A stretch of 64,000 nucleotides of DNA from Xanthomonas sp. DAR 34887 (GTDB taxonomy: Bacteria > Pseudomonadota > Gammaproteobacteria > Xanthomonadales > Xanthomonadaceae), in assembly GCF_041245805.1 (NCBI RefSeq), contig NZ_CP162490.1, positions 2,147,001 to 2,211,000 of the forward strand, read 5' to 3'. Positions 34,446-42,236 of this stretch are shown here, piece by piece (positions within the stretch are counted from its first letter, which is position 1; every line of letters begins with the position of its first letter). The position numbers were made by a program, and so were the translations under genes. Under the pieces are notes generated by a model. It was not told the origin of the DNA and made no database searches. It was given only the letters and a program-made list of their open reading frames with translations.

Positions 34446-35633
34446 ATGAGCGATTCTTCCGCATCGGCGACGCTCGCCGCGGCACCGGCCGCGGCCCTCG
34501 CCGGCCGCCCGCCGTGCTATCTGGTGCTGTCGGCGCACGACTACCGCACGCCGCGCCGCGCCAACATCCACTTCATCGCCGACGAGCTGGCCAAGCGCGG
34601 CACCACACGCTTCTTCTCGCTGCGCTACAGCCTGCTGTCGCGGCTCAAGGGCGACCTGCGGCTGCCGCTGGACGCCACCGCCAACACCGTGGTCAAGCAC
34701 AACGGCGTGGATTGCTACCTGTGGCGCGCGCCGCTGCATCCGTTCAACACCCGGCGGCGCTGGCTGCGGCCGCTGGAAGACCTGATGTTCAAGCTGTACG
34801 CGGCCAAGCCGCCGGCGACGCTGCTGCGCTGGATGCAGGAAGCGGATGTGATCGTGTTCGAAAGCGGCATCGCGGTGGCCTTCATCGAGCTGGCGGCACG
34901 CATCAACCCGACCGCGCGCAAGGTCTACCGCGCCTCCGACGGCCTGAGCACGATCAACGTCGCCGATTACATCGAGCGCGAGTTCGACCGCGTGGCGCCG
35001 AGCCTGGACGTGATCGCGCTGGTGTCGCCGGCGATGGCCGATGAGATCTCCAGCCGCCACAACGTGTTCCATGTCGGCCACGGCGTGGACCACAACCTGG
35101 ACACGCTCGGCGACCCTTCGCCGTATGGCGAGGGCATCCACGCGGTGGCGGTCGGCTCGATGCTGTTCGATCCGGAGTTCTTCGTCGCCGCCAGCCGCGC
35201 CTTCCCGCAGGTCACCTTCCACGTGATCGGCTCCGGCATGGGCCGCGCGCCGGGCTACGGCGACAACGTGGTGGTGTACGGCGAAATGAAGCACGCCGAG
35301 ACCATCCGCTACATCAAGCACGCGCGCTTCGGCATCGCGCCGTATGCCTCGGAGCAGGTGCCGGTGTATCTGGCCGACAGTTCGATGAAGCTGCTGCAAT
35401 ACGATTTCTTCGGCCTGCCGGCGGTGTGTCCGAACGCGGTGGTCGGCAGCTACCAGTCGCGCTTCGGCTATACCCCGGGCGACGAGGCGTCGATCGTCGC
35501 GGCGATCGAGAAGGCGCTGCACGCGCCGCACGTACGCCACCGCCAATGCCTGAGCTGGTCCGAAACCACCGACCGCGTCCTGGATCCGTCGGCCTATCCG
35601 GAGACCCGGCTGTTCGCGGCGGATCCGGCCTGA
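34446..35633 (+). CDS. gumK: Membrane-associated glucuronosyltransferase
   Basis: 395 residues, GT70, GT-B fold. It adds beta-glucuronic acid to the internal mannose. The start 34446 has AAAGGAG eight bases upstream; an ATGA-overlapping ATG at 34389 is in frame and would add 19 residues. The body is very like X. campestris GumK (CYLVLSAHDYRTPRRANIHF; FESGIAVAFIELA; RASDGLSTINVADYIEREFD). The catalytic Asp of the ASDGLS motif is Asp165. Confidence 0.96.
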   Translation: MSDSSASATLAAAPAAALAGRPPCYLVLSAHDYRTPRRANIHFIADELAKRGTTRFFSLRYSLLSRLKGDLRLPLDATANTVVKHNGVDCYLWRAPLHPFNTRRRWLRPLEDLMFKLYAAKPPATLLRWMQEADVIVFESGIAVAFIELAARINPTARKVYRASDGLSTINVADYIEREFDRVAPSLDVIALVSPAMADEISSRHNVFHVGHGVDHNLDTLGDPSPYGEGIHAVAVGSMLFDPEFFVAASRAFPQVTFHVIGSGMGRAPGYGDNVVVYGEMKHAETIRYIKHARFGIAPYASEQVPVYLADSSMKLLQYDFFGLPAVCPNAVVGSYQSRFGYTPGDEASIVAAIEKALHAPHVRHRQCLSWSETTDRVLDPSAYPETRLFAADPA

Positions 35634-35686
35634 TCCCGCACTCTCGCCCATCGACCGCCGTACGCGCGGCAACAGGAGTCCTGCGC

Positions 35687-36496
35687 ATGTCTGCACTGCA
35701 AAAATGGTCCGCCCTGCAACGCTGGATCGACTACGAGGAGCGCCGCGCGCTGTTCTGGTGGAAGCCCAAGAACGGGGAGATCAACGTCGGCGATCACCTG
35801 TCGAAGATCATCGTATCCAACGTGCTGGGGCAGCGTGACCGCACCTTGCTGGACAAGCGCGACAAGCGCAAGCGCCTGATCGCGATCGGCTCGGTGCTGC
35901 ATTTCGCCAGCGATGGCGACACGGTGTGGGGCAGCGGCGTCAACGGCAAGATCCCGGCCGATCGGCATCGCTTCCGCAGCCTGGACGTGCGCGCCGTGCG
36001 CGGCCCCAAGACCCGCGCGTTCCTGCGCGAACGCGGGATCGACGTGCCGGAGATCTACGGCGACCCCGGCCTGCTGATGCCGCTGTTCTTCCCGCGCGAA
36101 GCGCTGTCGCCGCCGGCGGAGCGGCAGCCATTCCTGATCGTGCCGCACTTCAACGAGCCGTCGGAGAAATACGCCGGCTACAAGGACAGGCTGGTGCTGC
36201 CCAACCGGCAACCGGCCGGCTTCGTGCGGCAATTGCTGGGGGCGGAGCTGGTGGTGTCCAGTTCCTTGCATGGCCTGATCCTGGCCGAGGCCTACGGCGT
36301 TCCGTCGGTCTACCTGGACTGGGGCAACGGCGAGGACCGTTTCAAGTACGACGACTACTATCACGGCACCGGGCGCATGCAGTGGCATTCCGGCGGCAAC
36401 GTCGAGGAATGCCTGGCCCTGGGCGGCAATGCGCCGTTCGATCTGCATGGCGTGCAGCGCGGTCTTCTGGACAGCTTTCCCCATGACCTCTGGTGA
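35687..36496 (+). CDS. gumL: Xanthan ketal-pyruvate transferase
   Basis: 269 residues, polysaccharide pyruvyl transferase family. It adds a 4,6-ketal pyruvate to the terminal mannose. The start 35687 has ACAGGAG upstream. Motifs: WWKPKNGEINVGDHLSK, IAIGSVLHF, VRGPKTRAFLRERG, YGDPGLLMP and VVSSSLHGLILAEAYGVPS. It overlaps gumM by 14 bases. Confidence 0.95.
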   Translation: MSALQKWSALQRWIDYEERRALFWWKPKNGEINVGDHLSKIIVSNVLGQRDRTLLDKRDKRKRLIAIGSVLHFASDGDTVWGSGVNGKIPADRHRFRSLDVRAVRGPKTRAFLRERGIDVPEIYGDPGLLMPLFFPREALSPPAERQPFLIVPHFNEPSEKYAGYKDRLVLPNRQPAGFVRQLLGAELVVSSSLHGLILAEAYGVPSVYLDWGNGEDRFKYDDYYHGTGRMQWHSGGNVEECLALGGNAPFDLHGVQRGLLDSFPHDLW

Positions 36497-37244
36497 TCTG
36501 CCGCCGGAGCGTGCGGAAGTGTTGGCGCTGGGCGGCTATCCGATCCTGCGCACCACCGAAGCGGCGTTCGCGCACTCGCTGTTCCAGGCGCAGGCGCGCG
36601 GCGAGCAGCGCCAGGTGTTCTTCGCCAACACCAATTTCGTGGTGCAGTGCCAGGCGCTGCGCCAGCGCCTGCGTGCGCCGGACGTGCGCATCGTCAACGA
36701 CGGCATCGGCATGGACCTGGGCGCGCTGCTGGTGCATCGCCGCCGCTTCGCCGGCAACCTCAACGGCACCGACCTGATTCCCTACCTGTGCCGGCACAGC
36801 CGGCGGCCGCTGCGCTTCTTCCTGCTCGGCGGGCGGCCCGGCGTGGCCCAGGCCGCCGCGCAGACGCTGCGGCAGACGCTGGGCCAGCACGTGGTCGGCA
36901 CCTGCGACGGCTACGCCGAGTTCACGGCCGCGGGCACGGCCCTGACCGAGCGCATCAACGCCAGCGGCGCGGACGTGGTGCTGGCGGCGTTCGGCAATCC
37001 GCTGCAGGAAACCTGGATCCTCGACCATGCCGCGCAGCTGGAGGCGCGCTTGCTGTTCGGGGTCGGCGCGCTGCTGGATTTCCTGTCGGGCAACGCCCAG
37101 CGTGCGCCGGCCTGGGTGCGCCGGCTGCACATGGAGTGGATGTACCGCCTGTTGCGCGAGCCACGGCGCCTGCTCAAGCGCTACAGCTGGGACCTGCTGG
37201 TGTTCTTCGGCGTGTGCCTGCGCAACGGCCGGCGCCTGGGCTAG
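36483..37244 (+). CDS. gumM: Beta-1,4-glucosyltransferase of xanthan backbone
   Basis: 253 residues, WecG/TagA/CpsF (GT26) family. It adds the second glucose to Glc-PP-polyprenol. Motifs: FFANTNFVVQCQALRQRL, VNDGIGMDLGALLVHRR, NGTDLIPYLCRHS, FLLGGRPGVAQAA and AFGNPLQETWILDH. It is last in the contiguous biosynthetic series. A 194-base gap without a visible terminator follows. Confidence 0.95.
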   Translation: MTSGDLPPERAEVLALGGYPILRTTEAAFAHSLFQAQARGEQRQVFFANTNFVVQCQALRQRLRAPDVRIVNDGIGMDLGALLVHRRRFAGNLNGTDLIPYLCRHSRRPLRFFLLGGRPGVAQAAAQTLRQTLGQHVVGTCDGYAEFTAAGTALTERINASGADVVLAAFGNPLQETWILDHAAQLEARLLFGVGALLDFLSGNAQRAPAWVRRLHMEWMYRLLREPRRLLKRYSWDLLVFFGVCLRNGRRLG

Positions 37245-37438
37245 GCCGACGCGGCCTGCGCACCACCCTTCGCAGGCGGCGCGGCAGCCGCCATGGACGT
37301 GGCTGCGATCGACTGCGATTACACGCTCAGTCGATCCGCCCGGTCGCGCCCCGCGGCCGTTCAGGAATCTCCGACAGACGGTATGGCGCAGCCGCCGTTG
37401 GTCTAGCCCAAGTTCCCCCACCAGCCCTACACTGGGTC

Positions 37439-37909
37439 ATGTCTACGAAATCGTCCACTCGCATCGCCAGCTTGGTGCGCGACTTGTCGCTGCTGCCGCA
37501 CCCGGAAGGCGGGCGTTATGCGCGCGTACACACCTCCGCGCTGCAGGTCCAGTACGAAGGCGTCACGCGTCCGGCCTGCACCGCGATCCGCTTCCTGCTG
37601 GTGCGCGGCGAGTGCAGCGACTGGCACCGGATCGATGCCGATGAAACCTGGCAATGGGAGGAGGGCGGCGCGCTGGAACTGCTGAGCTTCGATCCGCAGC
37701 ATGGCCTGCAGCGCTACCGGATGGACGCCAGCGAACGCGGCGGCCTGCCGTCGGTGGTGATCCCGGCCGGCAGCTGGCAGGCGGCGCGGCCGCTGGACGA
37801 CTACAGCCTGGTGCGCTGCGCGGTGGCGCCGGGCTTTCTGTGGGAGCGCTTCGAACTGCTGCCGGCCACCGATCCGCTGGCCGCGTACCTGCCCAAGCTA
37901 TTGGACTGA
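37439..37909 (+). CDS. DUF985-family cupin protein
   Basis: 156 residues, single-domain cupin of the DUF985/YML079w type (LSLLPHPEGGRYARVH, SDWHRIDADETWQWEEGGAL, SVVIPAGSWQAARPLDDYSL, VAPGFLWERFELLP). Such proteins are structurally like sugar epimerases and seed-storage cupins, without settled function. It lies between gumM and gumN, where X. campestris has no gene of this type, and may have been inserted or left after a rearrangement. Confidence 0.85.
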   Translation: MSTKSSTRIASLVRDLSLLPHPEGGRYARVHTSALQVQYEGVTRPACTAIRFLLVRGECSDWHRIDADETWQWEEGGALELLSFDPQHGLQRYRMDASERGGLPSVVIPAGSWQAARPLDDYSLVRCAVAPGFLWERFELLPATDPLAAYLPKLLD

Positions 37910-37966
37910 TATCGTCGCGACGCGCCGGATCGCCGGCGCCGGTCCGACTTCCTGGAGAGTGGCGCG

Positions 37967-38989
37967 ATGCCCTGGACGAGTGCGCTGAGAGGCGTGTGTG
38001 CGGCACTGCTGCTGGCGTTCGCGGGCCTGGCCGCCGCGCATCCGGCCGCACCGCCGGCGCCGCCCGCCGCCGCGCCGGTGGTCGATCTGCAGGCGGTACT
38101 GGTGACCGGCCAGCAGCCGGGTCCCGGGCTGTGGCAGGTGCGCCGCGGCGACCATGTGCTGTGGATCCTGGGCACCGTGTCGCCGTTGCCCAAGCGCATG
38201 CAGTGGGCATCGGGCGAGGTGGAGCGGGTGATCGGCCAGTCGCAGCAGGTCATCGCCGCGCCGACCCTGTCGCTGTCCTCGAACCTGGGCGTGTTCCGCA
38301 GCATGCTGTTGCTGCCGGCGCTGCTGAAGGCGCGGCGCAATCCGGACGACCAGACCCTGCAGCAGGTACTGCCGGCCGAGCTGTACGCGCAATGGCTGCC
38401 GTTGAAGGCGCGCTACCTGGGCCGCGATGCCAGCGTGGAAAAATGGCGGCCGGTGTTCGCCGCGCAGGAGCTGTACGAAGCGGCGATGCGCAAATCCGGA
38501 TTGAGCATGGCCAGCGTCGTGCAGCCGGTGATCGAGCGCGCGGCCAAGCGCGCCAAGGTGCCGATCGTGCCGGTAGTGGTGGAAGTGAAAGTACCCGACG
38601 CCAAGCGCGCGCTGCAGGAATTCCGCGCGACCGCGCTGAACGACCGCACCTGCTTCGCGCGCACCCTGCAGGTCATCCAGAGCGACCTGGACACGATGCG
38701 GCAGCGCGCCAATGCCTGGTCCGAGGGCGATCTCGACGCGCTCGGCAAGCTGCCGGGCAACGATCAGTACCGGGTGTGCATGGATGCGGTCGGCGAGGCC
38801 GCGATCGCGCGCAAGCTGGGCCTGGGCGATGTACGCCAACGTGCGCTGGGCAAATGGCTGGAGACGGCCGAGCGGGCGCTGGCGCAGAACCGCTCCAGCT
38901 TCGCGGTGTTGTCGATGCAGGCGTTGCAGGAAGCAGACGGTCCGCTGGACCGGCTGCGCGCACGCGGCTACGAGGTGATCGCGCCTTGA
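37967..38989 (+). CDS. gumN: GumN, TraB/PrgY-family protein with lost GxxH motifs
   Basis: 340 residues with a signal peptide (about residues 1-25). It resembles the TraB/TIKI-like protein at 60800 over its whole length (LWQVRRGDHVLWILGTVSPL; C-terminal LRARGYEV). In that protein two GxxH motifs are present; here the first reads GTVS (Ser72) and the second aligns with SMQA near Ala319. It may be a non-catalytic homologue. Its part in xanthan synthesis, even in X. campestris, is not clear. Confidence 0.85.
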   Translation: MPWTSALRGVCAALLLAFAGLAAAHPAAPPAPPAAAPVVDLQAVLVTGQQPGPGLWQVRRGDHVLWILGTVSPLPKRMQWASGEVERVIGQSQQVIAAPTLSLSSNLGVFRSMLLLPALLKARRNPDDQTLQQVLPAELYAQWLPLKARYLGRDASVEKWRPVFAAQELYEAAMRKSGLSMASVVQPVIERAAKRAKVPIVPVVVEVKVPDAKRALQEFRATALNDRTCFARTLQVIQSDLDTMRQRANAWSEGDLDALGKLPGNDQYRVCMDAVGEAAIARKLGLGDVRQRALGKWLETAERALAQNRSSFAVLSMQALQEADGPLDRLRARGYEVIAP

Positions 38990-39314
38990 GGGCACTTCCA
39001 ATAACCCCAAAAAAGGCATGGCGATGCACTTGCGAGACGCCCACACGCACAGCCCGCAGGTTCGGGCATCGATATGTTCGAGATGCCATGGAGTGGCAAA
39101 GGCGCCCTGGCGATAGACGCGGTGGCGTTGTGGGTGCGTTTTTCATGGACGCCTTGCATCACGGCCACTTCATCCTCCTGTCGCGGCTGAAGCCGCTCCT
39201 ACAAGAGCACGGCGCGCATGTGTAGGAGCGGCTTCAGCCGCGACAGAAAAAAGAAACACGCCATCGCCACACGCAGCGTGCAGCTTCCGGAATGGGAGTT
39301 ATTAGAGGTGCCCT
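38989..39314. mobile_element. Inverted-repeat-bounded remnant between gumN and dxs
   Basis: The left end GGGCACTTCCAATAACCCC (38990-39008) and the right end (minus strand 39313-39295) GGGCACCTCTAATAACTCC match at 16 of 19 positions. The left end begins right after the gumN stop. The interior encodes no transposase but holds two REP repeats. It looks like a decayed or non-autonomous insertion element. Confidence 0.5.
39180..39244. repeat. Head-to-head REP pair
   Basis: Copies at 39180-39203 (minus) and 39221-39244 (plus), 17 bases apart, with perfect complementary cores, forming a long hairpin upstream of the 3' end of dxs. Confidence 0.85.
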
Positions 39315-39387
39315 TGCGCCGGCGCCGTGCGGCGCGCCGCTGGCCTGGCGACGCCGCACATGCAGTGACTGGCGAACCCCGGCGCGC

Positions 39388-41301
39388 TCAGCCGGCAGCG
39401 CTACGCGCTGCGTTGGCGCCGGTCGCCAGTTGCGGCCAACGCGCCAGGACCGCCGTGCGGATGCCGGCGGCGTCGATACCGGCTTCGGCCAGCAATTGCT
39501 CGCGGCTGGCGTGGTGCTGGAACGCGTCGGGCAGGCCCAGGTGCAGCACCGGGCGCAGCACGCCTTCGGCATTGAGCAGTTCGGCCACGCCGGACCCGGC
39601 GCCGCCGGCCACCACGTTGTCCTCGATGGTCACGAAGCCGTCGTGGCTGCGGGCAAGCTCGAGCAGCAGCGCGCGGTCCAGCGGTTTGACGAAGCGCATG
39701 TTGACCACGCTCAGGCCCAGCTCGCGCCCGACCTGTTCGGCCGCGGCCACGGTCGCGCCGAACGCCAGCAGGGCCAGCGTGGCGCCGGTCGCGCGGACCT
39801 GCGCCTTGCCGATCGGCAGCGTGTCCAGCGTGGTGCCGGGCGCCACGCCGGGACCGGTGCCGCGCGGATAGCGCACCGCGGCCGGGCCGGCATGGCGCAG
39901 GCCGGTGCTGAGCATCTGCCGGCATTCGGCCTCGTCGGCCGGGGCCATCACCACCAGATGCGGCACGCAGCGCAGGAAGCTCAGGTCCAGGTTGCCGGCA
40001 TGGGTGGCGCCGTCCGGGCCGACCACGCCGCCGCGATCGATCGCGAACAGCACGTCGAGCTGCTGCACCGCCACGTCGTGCACCAGTTGATCGTAGCCGC
40101 GCTGCAGGAAGGTCGAGTAGATCGCCACCACCGGCTTGGCGCCCTGCGTGGCCATGCCGGCGGCCAGCGTCACCGCATGCTGCTCGGCGATCGCCACGTC
40201 GAAATAGCGCTGCGGGTATTCCTTGCTGAAGCGCACCAGGCCCGAACCCTCGCGCATCGCCGGGGTGATCGCCAGCAGCGCCGGTTCGGCCGCGGCCATG
40301 TCGCAGATCCAGTCGCCGAACACGTCGGTATAGGTCGGCGCCTTGGCGCCCGGCTTGGACACCAGGCCCTTGCTGGGATCGAACGGGCCGACCGCGTGGT
40401 AGCCGATCTGGTCGCCCTCTGCCAGTTCGTAGCCCTTGCCCTTGGTGGTGATCACGTGCAGCAGCTGCGGACCCTTCAGCGTCTGCAGCGTCTTCAGCGC
40501 GCCGATCAGCGCCGGCAGGTCGTGGCCGTCGATCGGCCCGGTGTAGTGGAAGCCCATCTCCTCGAACAGCGTGGAGGGCACGAACATGCCTTTCCAATGC
40601 TCTTCCCAGCGGCGCACGAAACGCGCGGTAGGATTGCTCTTCTTGTCGCCGAGGATCTTCTTGCCGCTCTCGCGGATCGCATTGAGGGTCTTGCTGCCGC
40701 TCATCCGGCCGAGCATCTTGGTGACCCCGCCGACCGCCTCGGAGATCGACATGCGGTTGTCGTTGAGGATCACCAGCAGGTTCGGTTCCGGGTCCATGCC
40801 GCCGGCGTGGTTCAGGGCCTCGTAGGCCATGCCGGCGGTCATCGCGCCGTCGCCGATCACCGCCACCACCTTGCGCTCGTCGCCGGCGCGCTGCAGGGCG
40901 ATGGCCATGCCCAGCGCCGCGGAGATCGAAGTGGAGGAATGGCCGACGCCGAAGGTGTCGTACTCGCTCTCCTCGCGCTTGGGGAACGGCGCCACGCCGT
41001 CGGCCTGCTTGACCGTGTGGATCCGGTCGCGGCGTCCGGTGAGGATCTTGTGCGGATAGGTCTGGTGGCCGACGTCCCACACCAGCTGGTCGACCGGGGT
41101 GTCGTACAGGTAGTGCAGGGCCACGGTGAGTTCGATCACGCCCAGCCCGGCGCCGAAATGGCCGCCGCTCTTGCCGACGCACTCGATCAGGAAGGCACGC
41201 AGTTCCTCCGCGATCGCCGGCAGCTCGGCTTCATCGAAGCGGCGCAGGTCGGCGGGGGTCTGGATGCGCGAGAGGCGCGGATAGCGGGTGGGGTCGATCA
41301 T
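39388..41301 (-). CDS. dxs: 1-Deoxy-D-xylulose-5-phosphate synthase
   Basis: 637 residues, normal length. A thiamine-diphosphate enzyme joining pyruvate and glyceraldehyde-3-P in the first step of the MEP isoprenoid pathway; this also supplies undecaprenol for xanthan. Motifs: KSGGHFGAGLGVIELTVALH, WDVGHQTYPHKILTGR, GDGAMTAGMAYEALNHAG (TPP-binding), FHYTGPIDGHD, and transketolase C-domain (RYPRGTGPGV). The start ATG 41301 precedes the conserved PRLSRI. Confidence 0.98.
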   Translation of the reverse strand: MIDPTRYPRLSRIQTPADLRRFDEAELPAIAEELRAFLIECVGKSGGHFGAGLGVIELTVALHYLYDTPVDQLVWDVGHQTYPHKILTGRRDRIHTVKQADGVAPFPKREESEYDTFGVGHSSTSISAALGMAIALQRAGDERKVVAVIGDGAMTAGMAYEALNHAGGMDPEPNLLVILNDNRMSISEAVGGVTKMLGRMSGSKTLNAIRESGKKILGDKKSNPTARFVRRWEEHWKGMFVPSTLFEEMGFHYTGPIDGHDLPALIGALKTLQTLKGPQLLHVITTKGKGYELAEGDQIGYHAVGPFDPSKGLVSKPGAKAPTYTDVFGDWICDMAAAEPALLAITPAMREGSGLVRFSKEYPQRYFDVAIAEQHAVTLAAGMATQGAKPVVAIYSTFLQRGYDQLVHDVAVQQLDVLFAIDRGGVVGPDGATHAGNLDLSFLRCVPHLVVMAPADEAECRQMLSTGLRHAGPAAVRYPRGTGPGVAPGTTLDTLPIGKAQVRATGATLALLAFGATVAAAEQVGRELGLSVVNMRFVKPLDRALLLELARSHDGFVTIEDNVVAGGAGSGVAELLNAEGVLRPVLHLGLPDAFQHHASREQLLAEAGIDAAGIRTAVLARWPQLATGANAARSAAG

Positions 41302-41451
41302 CGGGATTCGGGTTCAGCGGACCGTCCATTTTCCTCCCCATTCCGGGCACGGGCAAGCAACCCGTTCAGTTGCATACGGGCACAGGCCGCGCTGCAAGGC
41401 AGGTGCGGCAATCGGTCGCAGTGCGCGGCGCGTCGCGCGCCGGCCTGCAGC

Positions 41452-42117
41452 TCAGACCGAAAGCTTGGAACGCTTGGGCAATTGCGCCTTCAGGAACGAC
41501 ATCTGATCGGCGAGGATGTTGCGGTTGGACAGGATCAGGTGCTCGATCCAGCTCGGCCGGTACGGGACCGCCAGCAGCGGCATCGACGCCTGCTGTGGGG
41601 TGCGGTTGCCCTTGCGCGAATTGCAGTGGAAACACGCGGTGACCACGTTCTCCCAGGTGTCGCGGCCGCCCTTGGAGACCGGCAGTACGTGGTCGCGGGT
41701 CAGTTGCGGACGGCTGAACTGCTGGCCGCAGTACAGGCACAGCTGCGCGTCGCGGGCGAACAGCGCGGTATTGGTCAAGGTGGGCGTGGGATCGAGCGCG
41801 CGCGAGCGCGCATGGCCGCGCGCGGCGATGATCGGATGCAGGTGCAGCACGCTGCGCTCGCCGCTGGCGCGCGACATGCCGCCGTGGATCTGCATGCACG
41901 GCTCGCCCAGGGTCCAGGCCACCGCGCCGCGCGCATACAGGCAGGCCGCCGCTTGCCAGTTGATCCAGTCCAGCACCCGGCCATGCGCATCCAGCGACAG
42001 CAGTCGCACCGAAGGCAGGTGGGCGTGAGCGGAAGGTGGCGGCAGCGACGCGTCGCCGGCCGAAGCGGCGAAGGCTCCGGTATCGATCAGACCAAGCGTT
42101 GTTGTGTCTGTCTCCAT
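41452..42117 (-). CDS. HNH endonuclease family protein
   Basis: 221 residues. The C-terminal half is an HNH domain: CLYCGQQFS, LTRDHVLPVSKGGRDTWENV, then ACFHCNSRKGNRTP; both zinc-knuckle CxxC pairs and the DH/N residues are present. The N-terminal 100 residues are of unknown type (LPSVRLLSLDAHGRVLDWIN). Such stand-alone HNH genes are common housekeeping-like genes in gammaproteobacteria. Function unknown; no mobile-element context. Confidence 0.88.
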   Translation of the reverse strand: METDTTTLGLIDTGAFAASAGDASLPPPSAHAHLPSVRLLSLDAHGRVLDWINWQAAACLYARGAVAWTLGEPCMQIHGGMSRASGERSVLHLHPIIAARGHARSRALDPTPTLTNTALFARDAQLCLYCGQQFSRPQLTRDHVLPVSKGGRDTWENVVTACFHCNSRKGNRTPQQASMPLLAVPYRPSWIEHLILSNRNILADQMSFLKAQLPKRSKLSV

Positions 42118-42236
42118 CGGGAAAACAGCTTATACCCGATTGTTGACGATTTGTGTATCGAAGCGGGACGGATCTGCCAGCGGGACTGATCTGCGCGACC
42201 GGCGCATTGCGCCGCCGGTCGCGCAGTGCGCGCCGC

